A DNA stretch of 29,023 nt from a virus, in the IMG/VR virus record IMGVR_UViG_3300031877_000007, positions 1-29,023 of that record. The stretch is one strand, 5' to 3'. Within the stretch, counting starts at the first letter, position 1; each line of letters starts with the position of its first letter. Of the stretch, positions 13,609 through 22,298 are shown piece after piece. The translations under genes and the position numbers were made by a program. The notes beneath the pieces are model-generated. The model was not told the DNA's origin and did not search any database. It saw only the letters and a list, made by a program, of their open reading frames with translations.

Positions 13609-15027
13609 TTGACTAGATGGATCGTCGAGAAGATCCCTTTAGACGCTAAGAGATTCATGATTCATAGGCGACTCGATGAAGCGCGAGCCTTCGGCGAGAA
13701 TGGCGCAGAAATCTCTCTCAGCCCTGAGATTCTGAATTCAATAACCGGAATCAAGGAACCTTCGAAATTCATCATAGACGGCCATCTCGATCAAGAAGGC
13801 TTCTACCGGATCTTCGACATTTTATGGTGGGAGAACACTGAACTTTTCGATTCTCCTCTTGAGCATCGGAAAGGCTTCCTCTCGAAGTGGCCTGAAACCT
13901 CCCACATCAAGATTCTACCTTACTATCGCTGCAACGATATCTCTGAGATCAAGAATGCCATCGTTGAATTAGGATCCTGCGGAACCGATGAGATCTACCT
14001 GATCCGAAGGGCAGAAGGATTCTATCCACTCGACGGGAAGGCTGAGGATTGGCATTACTTTCAATGTCCTAGAATGATGGCCTCAGCCGGCTCAGATAAG
14101 CGTATTCAGGAGCTCGTGGACTCCGGGAGATGGCCGGAGCTGAAGGCTGAAGAACGATTTGAACTCATGATCCAACGTAGAAGCCTGGAGGCTCTCTATC
14201 CTTTCTCACCGCTGAAGACCTCGAAGAAAGGCTATCGAATTCAAGAGCTCTGGACCTTAACCGGCGTCAGAGGCTTAATGCAGGAATGGTTCGAAGGTCC
14301 AGCGACCGTTGCAGTTGAAGTGAAGTTCGACGGCTTCAGAATCGTCATCCATAAGAAGGAAAAAGAAGTTAGAATCGACACGGAATCCGGAGACGACATC
14401 TCAAGGAATCTACCAAACCTCTCAGCTGACGTTAAGACCTTGATGTGCGAGAGCTGCATCCTCGACAGCGAACTGGTCCCTTACGATGAAGAGGGGAGAG
14501 CTTTAGGTCGGAGGAAGGGGGCTGAAGCCAGAGGCAGCAAAATCATCGACGACTCCCACTGGATCGCCCATGTCTTCGACCTGCTCTACCTAAACGGGAG
14601 AGATCTTCATCGAGAACCCTACTCCAGGCGCCGAGAACTGCTGAAAGGCTTAGAGCTTCCAGCCGTCGATCTCCCTAAGATTCCTCCGAAACCGAAGTTC
14701 CATCTCCATGAGAATTCAGTTCACTTAGCGAAGAATGTGGATCAAGCCCTCCGCTTTGCAGGAGAAGTCTCTAAGGTCAAATACTCTGAGGGAGCGATGT
14801 TCAAGCTCTGGGACGGAGACTATCCGCTCAACGGAACCACTTTAACCTGGGCGAAGATGAAGAAGAGCTTCGAGATCGACTGCATCCTCCTCGCCAAGTT
14901 TCCAGCCGTCCACAAAACGGGACCGGAGAAAGGAAAGCCGATTGAAGGCAACTACGTCTGGCTAGCTGGAATCGGTCCACTCGACGAATCTCAAATCCCT
15001 GAGGACGGGAAGGCGCATAAGATCTAA
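13609..15027 (+). CDS. ATP-dependent DNA ligase with degenerate second ligase-like domain
   Basis: Residues 230-430 hold all nucleotidyltransferase motifs of ATP-dependent ligases: motif I VEVKFDGFR (Lys239 forms the AMP adduct), III CILDSELV, IIIa HVFDLLYLNGRDL, IV SEGAMFK and V WAKMKK. Residues 1-150 look like a decayed copy: HRRLDEAR, IIDGHL, YRIFDILWW...EHRK, AEGFYP, EDWHYF, with the motif I lysine missing. The protein ends at WLAGIGPLDESQIPEDGKAH, where related ligases continue into an OB fold. A matching OB fold opens the 1297-residue protein at 15721. The start is TTG 13609 with only a weak upstream site. Confidence 0.85.
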   Translation: MTRWIVEKIPLDAKRFMIHRRLDEARAFGENGAEISLSPEILNSITGIKEPSKFIIDGHLDQEGFYRIFDILWWENTELFDSPLEHRKGFLSKWPETSHIKILPYYRCNDISEIKNAIVELGSCGTDEIYLIRRAEGFYPLDGKAEDWHYFQCPRMMASAGSDKRIQELVDSGRWPELKAEERFELMIQRRSLEALYPFSPLKTSKKGYRIQELWTLTGVRGLMQEWFEGPATVAVEVKFDGFRIVIHKKEKEVRIDTESGDDISRNLPNLSADVKTLMCESCILDSELVPYDEEGRALGRRKGAEARGSKIIDDSHWIAHVFDLLYLNGRDLHREPYSRRRELLKGLELPAVDLPKIPPKPKFHLHENSVHLAKNVDQALRFAGEVSKVKYSEGAMFKLWDGDYPLNGTTLTWAKMKKSFEIDCILLAKFPAVHKTGPEKGKPIEGNYVWLAGIGPLDESQIPEDGKAHKI

Positions 15028-15740
15028 TGAGCGAAACAGAATCCGCTTACTTCGATGAAAGCTGGAGAACTGCCACCGAGTTTAAACCTCCGGCTTGGGG
15101 AGTTGAACCCGACCCTGAGGTCCCTGAGAAGTTTGAGCAGCGAGCTGAAGCCCGAGACGCCTTGAAGGATCACGACACTATTCTTGAGCTTTATGCTGGA
15201 AGAGGCTTCCTGACTGAACGAGTCTATAAGGGCCATGGGAAGCTGCTTGTGCTCGTTGACGATGAGCAGAGATTATTGAAGCGGGCGAAGGAGAAGGTTC
15301 GAGGTCAGAAAGCCTACCTCTATTACATGGATAATATGCGGTTTCTTGATCGATATGTCCGCCGCTACCCTGAGATCACTCTCGTTGACTTCGATGCTTA
15401 CGGCAGCCCTGCCTTTCAGATTCAAAGGTTCTTCGCTCGATATCCAATCAACCATCGCATAGTTATCTCGATTACCGATGGAATGATGACCAGCTGGCCT
15501 ATTCTCAGCAAGGACTGGGAGGGGCGATACTTTCGTCCGAAGAAGCACTTGGGAACAGAGGATTTTCCCAGCTTCATAGATTCCCTGATGCAGACTATGG
15601 CTAAGCAACATCACTTCGACTTCGAGAGGATAAACGGAGTCTGGAAGGATCGAGCAGCCACCTACTACTGCAGCTACCTCATCTCACCTCCTGAAGACTC
15701 AACATCGAAGGGAGAGAAGATTGAGAGAAGTAGAGATTGA
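15027..15740 (+). CDS. Trm1-like SAM-dependent methyltransferase (237 aa)
   Basis: Motif I is ILELYAGRGFLTERVY (residues about 52-67), followed by LVLVDDEQ for the ribose acid. Motif IV is VDFDAYGSPAF, very like the DxDPFGSP catalytic loop of the tRNA guanine-26 methyltransferase Trm1. The protein is shorter than Trm1 and lacks its C-terminal RNA-binding domain, so the target could be RNA or viral DNA. ATG 15027 overlaps the ligase stop by one base (TAATG). It stands between the ligase core and the OB fold that seems to belong to it. Confidence 0.7.
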   Translation: MSETESAYFDESWRTATEFKPPAWGVEPDPEVPEKFEQRAEARDALKDHDTILELYAGRGFLTERVYKGHGKLLVLVDDEQRLLKRAKEKVRGQKAYLYYMDNMRFLDRYVRRYPEITLVDFDAYGSPAFQIQRFFARYPINHRIVISITDGMMTSWPILSKDWEGRYFRPKKHLGTEDFPSFIDSLMQTMAKQHHFDFERINGVWKDRAATYYCSYLISPPEDSTSKGEKIERSRD

Positions 15741-18700
15741 GGATGCTGACTACGTCCGCTTCAAAGGCAAATGGTTCAGCATCCTTGGGAAAACATTCGT
15801 CACAGCGGATCCTCTCAAGATCGGCGATATCGCCAGAATCAAATGCGATCAGATCCGAAAGATAAACCCAACCCTCTACAAATGGATCATCGCGAAAGTT
15901 CTCGAGGTGAAACCTGAACCCGGAAGCATGGACACTCTCGCTGTGGCTGAAGAGATCGCTCGCGCTACGAAAGAGATAGTTGAAGAAGAGAAGAAGAGAG
16001 CTGAAGGCTTCGAGTCCTACGTCTCAGTCAAGAAGGCTGAATTAATCTGGTTTCTAGCGGAGCTTCCTTGCAGTGAGGAGGAACCGCTTAAACTTCAGAT
16101 GGCCGACCTACTGGTCTACCCAGATGAAAGCAAGACATGGCTATTCGTAGTTCAAGCTCACATACGGGGACTTTCAGTTCACGGCGACAATCGAAACGAG
16201 ATCTCAGACACGAAGCTAGTCGGATGGACTTGGAGCATCATCAAATCCCTGTTGCCGGAGATGCTCGCTCAACACGTCACTCCTCAAGAGCTCTCTGAAG
16301 CCGATGTAAAGCTTTCAAAGGAGGAGTTGCTGAAACTCGAAATCGATGAGATGTCGGAGAAGATCCCAGACCCGATTAAACAGAAGCTCAGCAGCATCGT
16401 CGATGCCATGTCTCCAAGCGAACTTGAAAAGATTATTCGGGAACGCATCCCTGAAATCAAAGCGTTCCTCTCGGATCCAACTAACAAGATCTTCACGACT
16501 ACGAAGGCTACGGAACCTCATGAATGGTTGACATTCCGAGGGAAAGTTGAGCCGGGAAGAGTTGGAGCTACCAAAGAGCATCCCGGTTTCTTCATCATCC
16601 TCGACAAGGGTAGAGTTGAATTCGGCTGCCAGAAACCTTATGCTCATGAATATTGGTTCCATGGAGATGTCTTCAATGGACACTTCTACATCAGGCAGAT
16701 TGCACGTCGACCTGAATGGGAGAAAGCCGGTCGCCGCGGTTTAGTCTGGATGACCTTTAGAGCCCGCGATGACGCTCCACCATACGTTCTCTCATCCCGG
16801 GCTGTCGAAGAAGGTTGGATTCCTCCTAAAGGAGTCAGCTGTCTCCCAGAGAAGATTCGGAAGCAGATTCCAGATCAATACAGGTATTGGTTGAAGCCAG
16901 AGCCCAAGAAGACTCGGGATGCACTTGTAGCCACATTGAGGAAGAAGGAGCTTGTCTTAAAGTTCGCGGCGCCGAAACTTCAGTTTCAAGTGAAACGATT
17001 CTGGTGGAAGGGGCCGACTCAAATTCGAGGTATGCCCCAGATCTTCTGGGCGATTATCCTCCACGACGGCGGAGACGTCAAGGAGTTCTGGCATTTCGAT
17101 GAAGACCCAACTGAGCATTTAGGCATCTTGGCTACGGTTGAAAGATTCCGAGACCCGAAACTCATTGAAGAGCAAGGTGAATTTCATAGAGGCCACGCCT
17201 TAAACCCTAACTTGAAGCTGCCTCTCTACTATGACACAATCGATGAAGGGCCTGCGGAGATCATCGCTGAATCTTCAAGCCTATTTCGAGTTAGATTGAA
17301 GGGAAAACGGCTCTCCGGACTTTTCGTCTTCCTCCGGGAAGATCCGAAGAGCGAGATGTGGAAGTTTCTGAAATCGGAGCTGCCGAAGCCGAAGATGGAG
17401 GCTTCTGAACTTGAAGGCGAAGAACCTCAAGGCTTCCTCTCATTCATAACGGATATCGAAGGATTCAATCCCTCGAAGGCTCCAGATACCGAGCTTGCGC
17501 GAAAGAGGATGAGGGATGATTGGAGGCTCACGATGGCTTGGTGGTCTTCCAAACGCCAAGGGAAACCGATTCAACACTCCTACGATCTGATCTTCCAGAC
17601 TGCATTGAACCTCGCCCGGGAGCTCATCAAGCGGAAATGGATTAGATTCCATCCTGAAGAGTACAAGGAGCATTCGAAAGAGCTCTTCGAGAAAGTCGTC
17701 AAGCAGCTTGAGAAAGAAGGCATAGAGATTCCGATCGCGGATGAAGAGACTGCTAAACGAAGCTTCAGCTCCCCAGAGATTAAGGTCATTCAAGTCGAAA
17801 ACATAGCTGTAGCATCAGGCCTCGCCATTAAAGAAGGCGAGATGATCGGCATGGATCTGAAGCCGACTTTCTTTTCAGCCGATATAATCAATCGGACCTT
17901 CGGACAGATGGCTGGAAACCCGATCTCTCTCACGCATGGAGAGAGGAAAGGCGACGTCGTCGGCTACGTTGAACGAGTGAAAGCCGGAGAAGGCCGAGGA
18001 TGGATAGATCGAGGAATCGTCTGGGACCAGGAGACTATTCCACTTCTACTTCAACAGCAGAAAGGCACAATCCCACCTTTAGGCTGGTCAGTAGAGGTCT
18101 TCCCCAAAACAGTTTGGGATGAAGTGAATCAACGAGACATGGTCGTCGACGCCAGATGGGTTGGAGTCGCCTTAGTTCCAAATCCAGCTTGCGGCAAAGA
18201 ATGCCTAGTAGCAGACGTGAAACTGGAGAAGGCTTCCGGCGGAAAGATTGAGGAACTTGAAAGAAGATTCGGGGAACCTCTCGAAAACTTTCTTAATCGC
18301 CGATATCTTCAAGATCAAGCGAGCACCGAGACCCTAGCTGAAGAATGCGGAGTCTCCAAACAGACGCTCCTCAGATGGTTTGAGAAATTCAACATTCCAT
18401 CTCGAACTCCCTCCGAAGCTGCTTCGATCAGATGGGCTAGGGAAGAGACGGATAAACGGAAGTTCTCTGAACCAATCCGAGTAACAGTTCTCGGAACTGG
18501 CTGTGAAACCCAGATCCCAAAGAAAGACTGCCGCTGCCCTCAATGCCGGGAAGCCCGAGAAGGCGGCCCAAGCAAACGAGGATCCTCCAGCCTCCTAATT
18601 GAAGCTGACAGTGACCAAATCATCATCGACGCAGGACCCGACATCCTCAATCAACTCTCCCAGTTGAAACTTCAGCCTTCAACCATCATTCTCACTCACG

Positions 18701-19614
18701 CTCATCCAGATCACGCAGGCGGATTGAAGGATCTCAAATTCAAAGACTTGAAGATCTATGGAAGCCGAGACACTTGGACTCGCATCAAGAACCTAAGCGA
18801 GATGCCTTTCAAGAAACTCGTCTTCACCCCGGAACGGGCCTTCCGAATCGGGAAGATCAGAGTTCTCCCCTTCCCGGTTGAACATTCAATCGTCGCTCCA
18901 GCAGTAGGATTCAAAATCTCCATCGACGAACGATCTCTAATCTATGCTCCAGACGTCTTGGGGATTCCTAATCGAATAGAAATCCTCCAGGATGTCGATT
19001 GCTACATTGGAGACGGCAGCTCCCTCTACCGAGATCTTGAACGTGAAAGAGAAGGGAAACATTTCGGACACGCCTCCATTAAGAAGCAGATCACTGAATG
19101 GGGACATGAAGCAGAGATTCCGGTGAAACTCTTCACGCATATCGGGCATCTTGAACTGAACCATGCGTCATTACAGGAGAAAGTAAAAGAACTCTATCAG
19201 GGAGCCGAAGTTCTCAAGGATGGGGATAGCTTCAATCTCTCAGGCTCAAACCCAGGCCTCTACCTCGTAGCTCCTCACGCAGAGATGCTTTGGTCCGGAG
19301 AGAAGAAGATGATTGTGAAAGCCAGACCTTTCACGCGCTATTCGAAGCAAGCGATCCCATGGTGTGACCGAAACCTATGCTACGGCTACTTGGTTATGGG
19401 GCTGCCTGAAGGCCCCTTCAAAGCTGACATAGTCCTCGAGAAGTTCAGGGATCTCCATAGGATCAGCGATAAAGAGTGGGCTGAATGGTGGCCTAAAGCC
19501 GAGCAGGTTTGGACTTATCGACCGAAGATCGTTAAACGATTCGATCCGCCGAAGAAGTGGCGTTGGGTTCCGTTCACTCAAGTCTTCATCCCCGATGTAA
19601 TTCTCCTAGAGTGA
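15721..19614 (+). CDS. Giant fusion: OB fold, LigD-like phosphoesterase (two copies), capsid protease, HTH, metallo-beta-lactamase, ASCH-like
   Basis: One 1297-residue frame starting at TTG 15721 after GGGAG. Domains seen: residues 10-68 an OB fold like ligase C-termini (ILGKTFVTADPLKIGDIARI); 128-365 a LigD-type 3'-phosphoesterase with H147, H154, D156, R158 and E160 in H...HGDNRNE, then FRGKVEPGRVGAT; 420-555 a related copy without those residues; 690-835 a capsid-maturation protease with His739 (THGERKGDVVG) and Ser790 (GWSVEV); 850-905 a helix-turn-helix; 918-1172 a PhnP/RNase Z-like metallo-beta-lactamase with HAHPDH (993-998), D1078 and H1140, and a CxCxxC knuckle at 937-942; 1178-1292 an ASCH-like domain. 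It is placed where the head protease belongs, before scaffold and capsid. Self-cleavage into separate enzymes is likely but inferred. Confidence 0.8.
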   Translation: MREVEIEDADYVRFKGKWFSILGKTFVTADPLKIGDIARIKCDQIRKINPTLYKWIIAKVLEVKPEPGSMDTLAVAEEIARATKEIVEEEKKRAEGFESYVSVKKAELIWFLAELPCSEEEPLKLQMADLLVYPDESKTWLFVVQAHIRGLSVHGDNRNEISDTKLVGWTWSIIKSLLPEMLAQHVTPQELSEADVKLSKEELLKLEIDEMSEKIPDPIKQKLSSIVDAMSPSELEKIIRERIPEIKAFLSDPTNKIFTTTKATEPHEWLTFRGKVEPGRVGATKEHPGFFIILDKGRVEFGCQKPYAHEYWFHGDVFNGHFYIRQIARRPEWEKAGRRGLVWMTFRARDDAPPYVLSSRAVEEGWIPPKGVSCLPEKIRKQIPDQYRYWLKPEPKKTRDALVATLRKKELVLKFAAPKLQFQVKRFWWKGPTQIRGMPQIFWAIILHDGGDVKEFWHFDEDPTEHLGILATVERFRDPKLIEEQGEFHRGHALNPNLKLPLYYDTIDEGPAEIIAESSSLFRVRLKGKRLSGLFVFLREDPKSEMWKFLKSELPKPKMEASELEGEEPQGFLSFITDIEGFNPSKAPDTELARKRMRDDWRLTMAWWSSKRQGKPIQHSYDLIFQTALNLARELIKRKWIRFHPEEYKEHSKELFEKVVKQLEKEGIEIPIADEETAKRSFSSPEIKVIQVENIAVASGLAIKEGEMIGMDLKPTFFSADIINRTFGQMAGNPISLTHGERKGDVVGYVERVKAGEGRGWIDRGIVWDQETIPLLLQQQKGTIPPLGWSVEVFPKTVWDEVNQRDMVVDARWVGVALVPNPACGKECLVADVKLEKASGGKIEELERRFGEPLENFLNRRYLQDQASTETLAEECGVSKQTLLRWFEKFNIPSRTPSEAASIRWAREETDKRKFSEPIRVTVLGTGCETQIPKKDCRCPQCREAREGGPSKRGSSSLLIEADSDQIIIDAGPDILNQLSQLKLQPSTIILTHAHPDHAGGLKDLKFKDLKIYGSRDTWTRIKNLSEMPFKKLVFTPERAFRIGKIRVLPFPVEHSIVAPAVGFKISIDERSLIYAPDVLGIPNRIEILQDVDCYIGDGSSLYRDLEREREGKHFGHASIKKQITEWGHEAEIPVKLFTHIGHLELNHASLQEKVKELYQGAEVLKDGDSFNLSGSNPGLYLVAPHAEMLWSGEKKMIVKARPFTRYSKQAIPWCDRNLCYGYLVMGLPEGPFKADIVLEKFRDLHRISDKEWAEWWPKAEQVWTYRPKIVKRFDPPKKWRWVPFTQVFIPDVILLE

Positions 19615-20387
19615 CGTTACCGTTACTTGAGTTCCGTTTGGCTTATATGAGGTCGCAAGCGGCTCAGCTCACTCAGGAAAATGGAAGTGCCATCCAATTG
19701 AGTAAGCAAGAAGGTACACAAGAAGAGATTCTAGAGTTCAAGGAGAATCCAGAGAATCCAGAAGGCACAGAGCAGAAGACAAAAGGCCAGTATCCTCCAG
19801 TTGGACCATACGGATACCCGAAAGTTCCATGCCGCAGAGTGAATACTGAGAAATGCCCGGCCTCCGATTACGGTTTCCCCGACGCTGAGAAAGGGATACC
19901 GGATGCAGCGAAGACCTGTCCTCTTCTGAAAGCCTACGCATGCCCCTTCTTGTACAAAGCTCCGGCCGCCAAGGGTGCGGAAGGTGAAGTCGAGAAGAAG
20001 ATCGCGGAAGCTGTTAAGAAGAAGGAGCAGGAGTACCAAGGCACAGTTGAGAAGCTTGAGAAACGGATCGCTGAACTCGAAGATGAAGCGAAGAAGCGAG
20101 CTGCCGAAGGAACCACTGAGAAACTCATGGCTGAAGGCCACATAGCTCCAGCGCAGAAAGATTCTGTAACGAAGCTGCTTCTCAGCCTTCCACCGCAACT
20201 CGTTGAATCCACCATCTCCATCTTCGAGAAGCAGAAGCTCGTTCCCGTCGGAGAGGAGACTGGTAAACAGGAGACGAAGCGGGAAGGCGAGTTCAGTCAA
20301 ACCGACGACGCTAGAATAGCGAAGGAGCAGGGAATCGACACGCTTGTTGACGAACGAGGAGTTCCGAAGCAAAAGGAGGTAAAGTAG
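19611..20387 (+). CDS. Capsid scaffold-like protein (258 aa)
   Basis: The GTG at 19611 overlaps the protease stop as GTGA; ATG 19647 is an alternative. Residues 60-120 hold four cysteines in PCRRV, KCPAS, TCPLL and ACPFL, possibly a metal site. Residues 130-175 are a long coiled coil (EVEKKIAEAVKKKEQEY, VEKLEKRIAELEDEAKKR), and the C-terminal part has LMAEGHIAPAQKDSV and IFEKQKLVPVG. Helical, charged proteins just before the capsid gene act as internal scaffold and are usually removed by the head protease. The end of the gene contains AAGGAGGT, which serves the next gene. Confidence 0.65.
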   Translation: MTLPLLEFRLAYMRSQAAQLTQENGSAIQLSKQEGTQEEILEFKENPENPEGTEQKTKGQYPPVGPYGYPKVPCRRVNTEKCPASDYGFPDAEKGIPDAAKTCPLLKAYACPFLYKAPAAKGAEGEVEKKIAEAVKKKEQEYQGTVEKLEKRIAELEDEAKKRAAEGTTEKLMAEGHIAPAQKDSVTKLLLSLPPQLVESTISIFEKQKLVPVGEETGKQETKREGEFSQTDDARIAKEQGIDTLVDERGVPKQKEVK

Positions 20388-20388
20388 A

Positions 20389-20796
20389 ATGCCAGTGACA
20401 GCAATCAAGTTGGACGACATCGTCCAATACGAACCGAAGACCACGATCAAAGCCTACGCGAAGGCAGGAGTAGCGATAGACCGGGGACAACCGATCAGCC
20501 TAGACGCGAATGGAGAATGGGTTCTAGCTGACGATGACGGAGGGATACGATGCGACGCCTTCGCCTTAACCAGCTGCACCGCAGCTGAAGCCACTGCGAA
20601 ATCACAGAAAGCCCTCATAGTCGGAGTAACCCATGGCCGAGGCAAAGCTGACTTCGCCGGAAACGGATTCGCAGTCGGACTGATCGCATTGAGCGACACA
20701 GCTGGGAAAGTCGATCAAACCGCAGCAAACCAGAAGGTCGGAGTGAACATAGACGGCAAAATCTGCTTGATCCACGTTGAAAAGTCGGTGATCTAG
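20389..20796 (+). CDS. Head decoration protein, DUF2190-like
   Basis: 135 residues with the DUF2190 pattern: an N-terminal Y-x-P...A, then IKAYAKAGVAIDRGQPISLD, a central ALIVGVTHGRGKADFAG and a final strand GKICLIHVE. Proteins of this family bind to the outside of HK97-type capsids and stabilise them. A full AAGGAGGT lies before ATG 20389, the strongest site in the region, in keeping with high expression. It directly precedes the major capsid gene. Confidence 0.7.
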   Translation: MPVTAIKLDDIVQYEPKTTIKAYAKAGVAIDRGQPISLDANGEWVLADDDGGIRCDAFALTSCTAAEATAKSQKALIVGVTHGRGKADFAGNGFAVGLIALSDTAGKVDQTAANQKVGVNIDGKICLIHVEKSVI

Positions 20797-20798
20797 AA

Positions 20799-21755
20799 AT
20801 GCCAGAAGGAATTTTCACACAAGACAATGTTGACACTCGAATGCTCTACAAAGAGTTCGTGAGAGGCATCGAGATCTACAATGAGAAAGAGTGGGCTGTA
20901 ATCTCGAAGTTCATCCGCTCAACCGAGAAGGAGTCCGTCAAAGTTTGGCAGAGAAGCATGGAGTTCACGAGAGGCGCACAAGGCTACCCGGCAGATATGC
21001 AGAAGATTGAAGCCTTAGAAATCGGTGTTCCATTGGATACCTTTGATCTAGGGTACGGTTTCACGCTTGAAGCGATCCAAGACTCAACTGCAGATGAGTT
21101 GAAGGAGACTCAAGCTGAAGCCCTTAGAGCGGATCAACGTCTGCTCATGAAGATCTTCTGTTCGAAATGCTTGGTGCCCGGTGCATCGGGAGCTTCCCGA
21201 GGTTTCTGGGACAGCTTCCAGACAAAGGCTCCTCCACCGTATCGAGGAAACACCTTCGCTGCTAACCATGACCACTATAATGTGAGCGGAGCCGCCACCG
21301 TCCAGTTAGCCGACTTGACATCCCTCAAGAAGCATATTCGAGAACACGGATACATGGGCGACCTCTACTTGTTCATCAACAGCGGAACCGTGAAGGCTTT
21401 CGAGGATCTAGCAGGCTGGACCACAGCTATGAGCGCCACATCGATCATCGAAACCGTTGCGACTCTCGGATTGAGAGCCGTAACCAAATTCAATGAGTTC
21501 ATCATCGTCATCGAGGATTGGGTTCCCGACGGCTATCTATTCGGAGTCGAAGGTCAGATCCTGCCGGTCACCATGAGGGAACCTGTTAATCCTCAAGCGA
21601 CAGGCTTAAAGCTGTACCGTGGTCCACACGACGAGTATCCGCTGGTTGAAGCATACTATCGAAGACGCTGCGGAATGGAAGTCGTCCATCGAGGAGCAGG
21701 CGCCGTAACTCAGATAACAGCGGGATCCTGGGTAGATCCAACATTCACATTCTAG
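20799..21755 (+). CDS. Major capsid protein, HK97 fold
   Basis: 318 residues in the position of the major capsid protein, after the decoration protein. An N-terminal helix (MLYKEFVRGIEIYNEKEW) is followed by the spine-like region, a P-domain helix with SLKKHIREHGY, the A-domain strands (LYLFINSGTVKAFEDL, IIVIEDWVPDGYLFG) and a C-terminal VEAYYRRRCGMEVVHRGAG. The layout resembles capsid proteins of archaeal tailed viruses. GGTGAT precedes the start. There is no obvious long delta domain, which agrees with a separate scaffold gene. Confidence 0.82.
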   Translation: MPEGIFTQDNVDTRMLYKEFVRGIEIYNEKEWAVISKFIRSTEKESVKVWQRSMEFTRGAQGYPADMQKIEALEIGVPLDTFDLGYGFTLEAIQDSTADELKETQAEALRADQRLLMKIFCSKCLVPGASGASRGFWDSFQTKAPPPYRGNTFAANHDHYNVSGAATVQLADLTSLKKHIREHGYMGDLYLFINSGTVKAFEDLAGWTTAMSATSIIETVATLGLRAVTKFNEFIIVIEDWVPDGYLFGVEGQILPVTMREPVNPQATGLKLYRGPHDEYPLVEAYYRRRCGMEVVHRGAGAVTQITAGSWVDPTFTF

Positions 21756-21776
21756 AGGGCCTCCCGGTGAACAGCC

Positions 21777-21917
21777 ATGGTCACTAAGAAGGAATGGATC
21801 AAAAAGCACGGCGAAGCAGGCCCATTCCCACATTTCCTAGAGTTCGACGTTCCCGTTGAAGTGGAAGCCAAGCCAACTGAAGCTCCTAAAGTCAAGTCGC
21901 CTCGCATCAAGAAGTAG
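21777..21917 (+). CDS. Small basic protein (46 aa)
   Basis: ATG 21777 is preceded by GGTGA and the frame stops at TAG 21915-21917. The chain is short, with a WIKKHGEAGPFPHFLEFDV core and a Lys/Pro-rich tail (PTEAPKVKSPRIKK). Such mini-proteins often sit between capsid and connector genes. Function unknown. Confidence 0.55.
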   Translation: MVTKKEWIKKHGEAGPFPHFLEFDVPVEVEAKPTEAPKVKSPRIKK

Positions 21918-21928
21918 GGTAGAGAGAG

Positions 21929-22231
21929 ATGCCTAAGGAAACAGTCTTCGCTCATCACCCGGTTCGAATCAAGAAAGCCTTAGAGCTGGAGACCGCGAGC
22001 ATAAAGAAAGCCGGCAGAATCTGCAGCTTAAGCGCAGAACAGACTGGAACCGGAAGCGCTCAAAACATAGCTCACGGATTAGGAGTCGTACCCAGCCTAG
22101 TGATGATAATCATCACGGGAAGCCCAGGCACCTATGCAGCTCTCTCCGTTGTTGAAGGAACCCATACCTCGACGAACGTGGTCGTCACTGTAACCGCCAA
22201 CTGGAAATTCAAAGTCTACGCTGAAGCCTAA
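21929..22231 (+). CDS. Putative virion surface protein (100 aa)
   Basis: After a basic start (HHPVRIKKALELE) the chain becomes a small beta-sandwich-like domain: NIAHGLGVVPSLVMIIITG, THTSTNVVVTVTANWKFKVYAEA. The AHGLG..P....I segment is typical of phage head or tail decoration domains. It is the last gene before a terminator-like element. Confidence 0.5.
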   Translation: MPKETVFAHHPVRIKKALELETASIKKAGRICSLSAEQTGTGSAQNIAHGLGVVPSLVMIIITGSPGTYAALSVVEGTHTSTNVVVTVTANWKFKVYAEA

Positions 22232-22234
22232 GTG

Positions 22235-22268
22235 GACTCTCAAGAGTCTCTAATATCCCCTCTTTTTT
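22235..22268 (+). terminator. Hairpin plus U-run after the capsid gene block
   Basis: GACTCT and AGAGTC pair over a 2-base loop at 22235-22248, and a run of six T follows at 22263-22268. Archaeal termination needs mainly the U-run; the hairpin adds support. It would separate highly expressed head genes from the connector and tail genes. Confidence 0.55.
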
Positions 22269-22298
22269 CGGGAAATTCAACTTGGAGATTGAAAGCTG

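Noticed and set aside
19731-20450. 239-codon minus-strand frame
   Set aside because: Antisense shadow of the scaffold gene; Leu/Phe/Ser-rich from reverse reading of Glu/Lys codons.
21960-21973. GGTTCGAATC resembling a tRNA T-loop
   Set aside because: Lies within the codons of the 21929 gene (HHPVRIKK), lacks the final C of the box and any acceptor or CCA at tRNA spacing.
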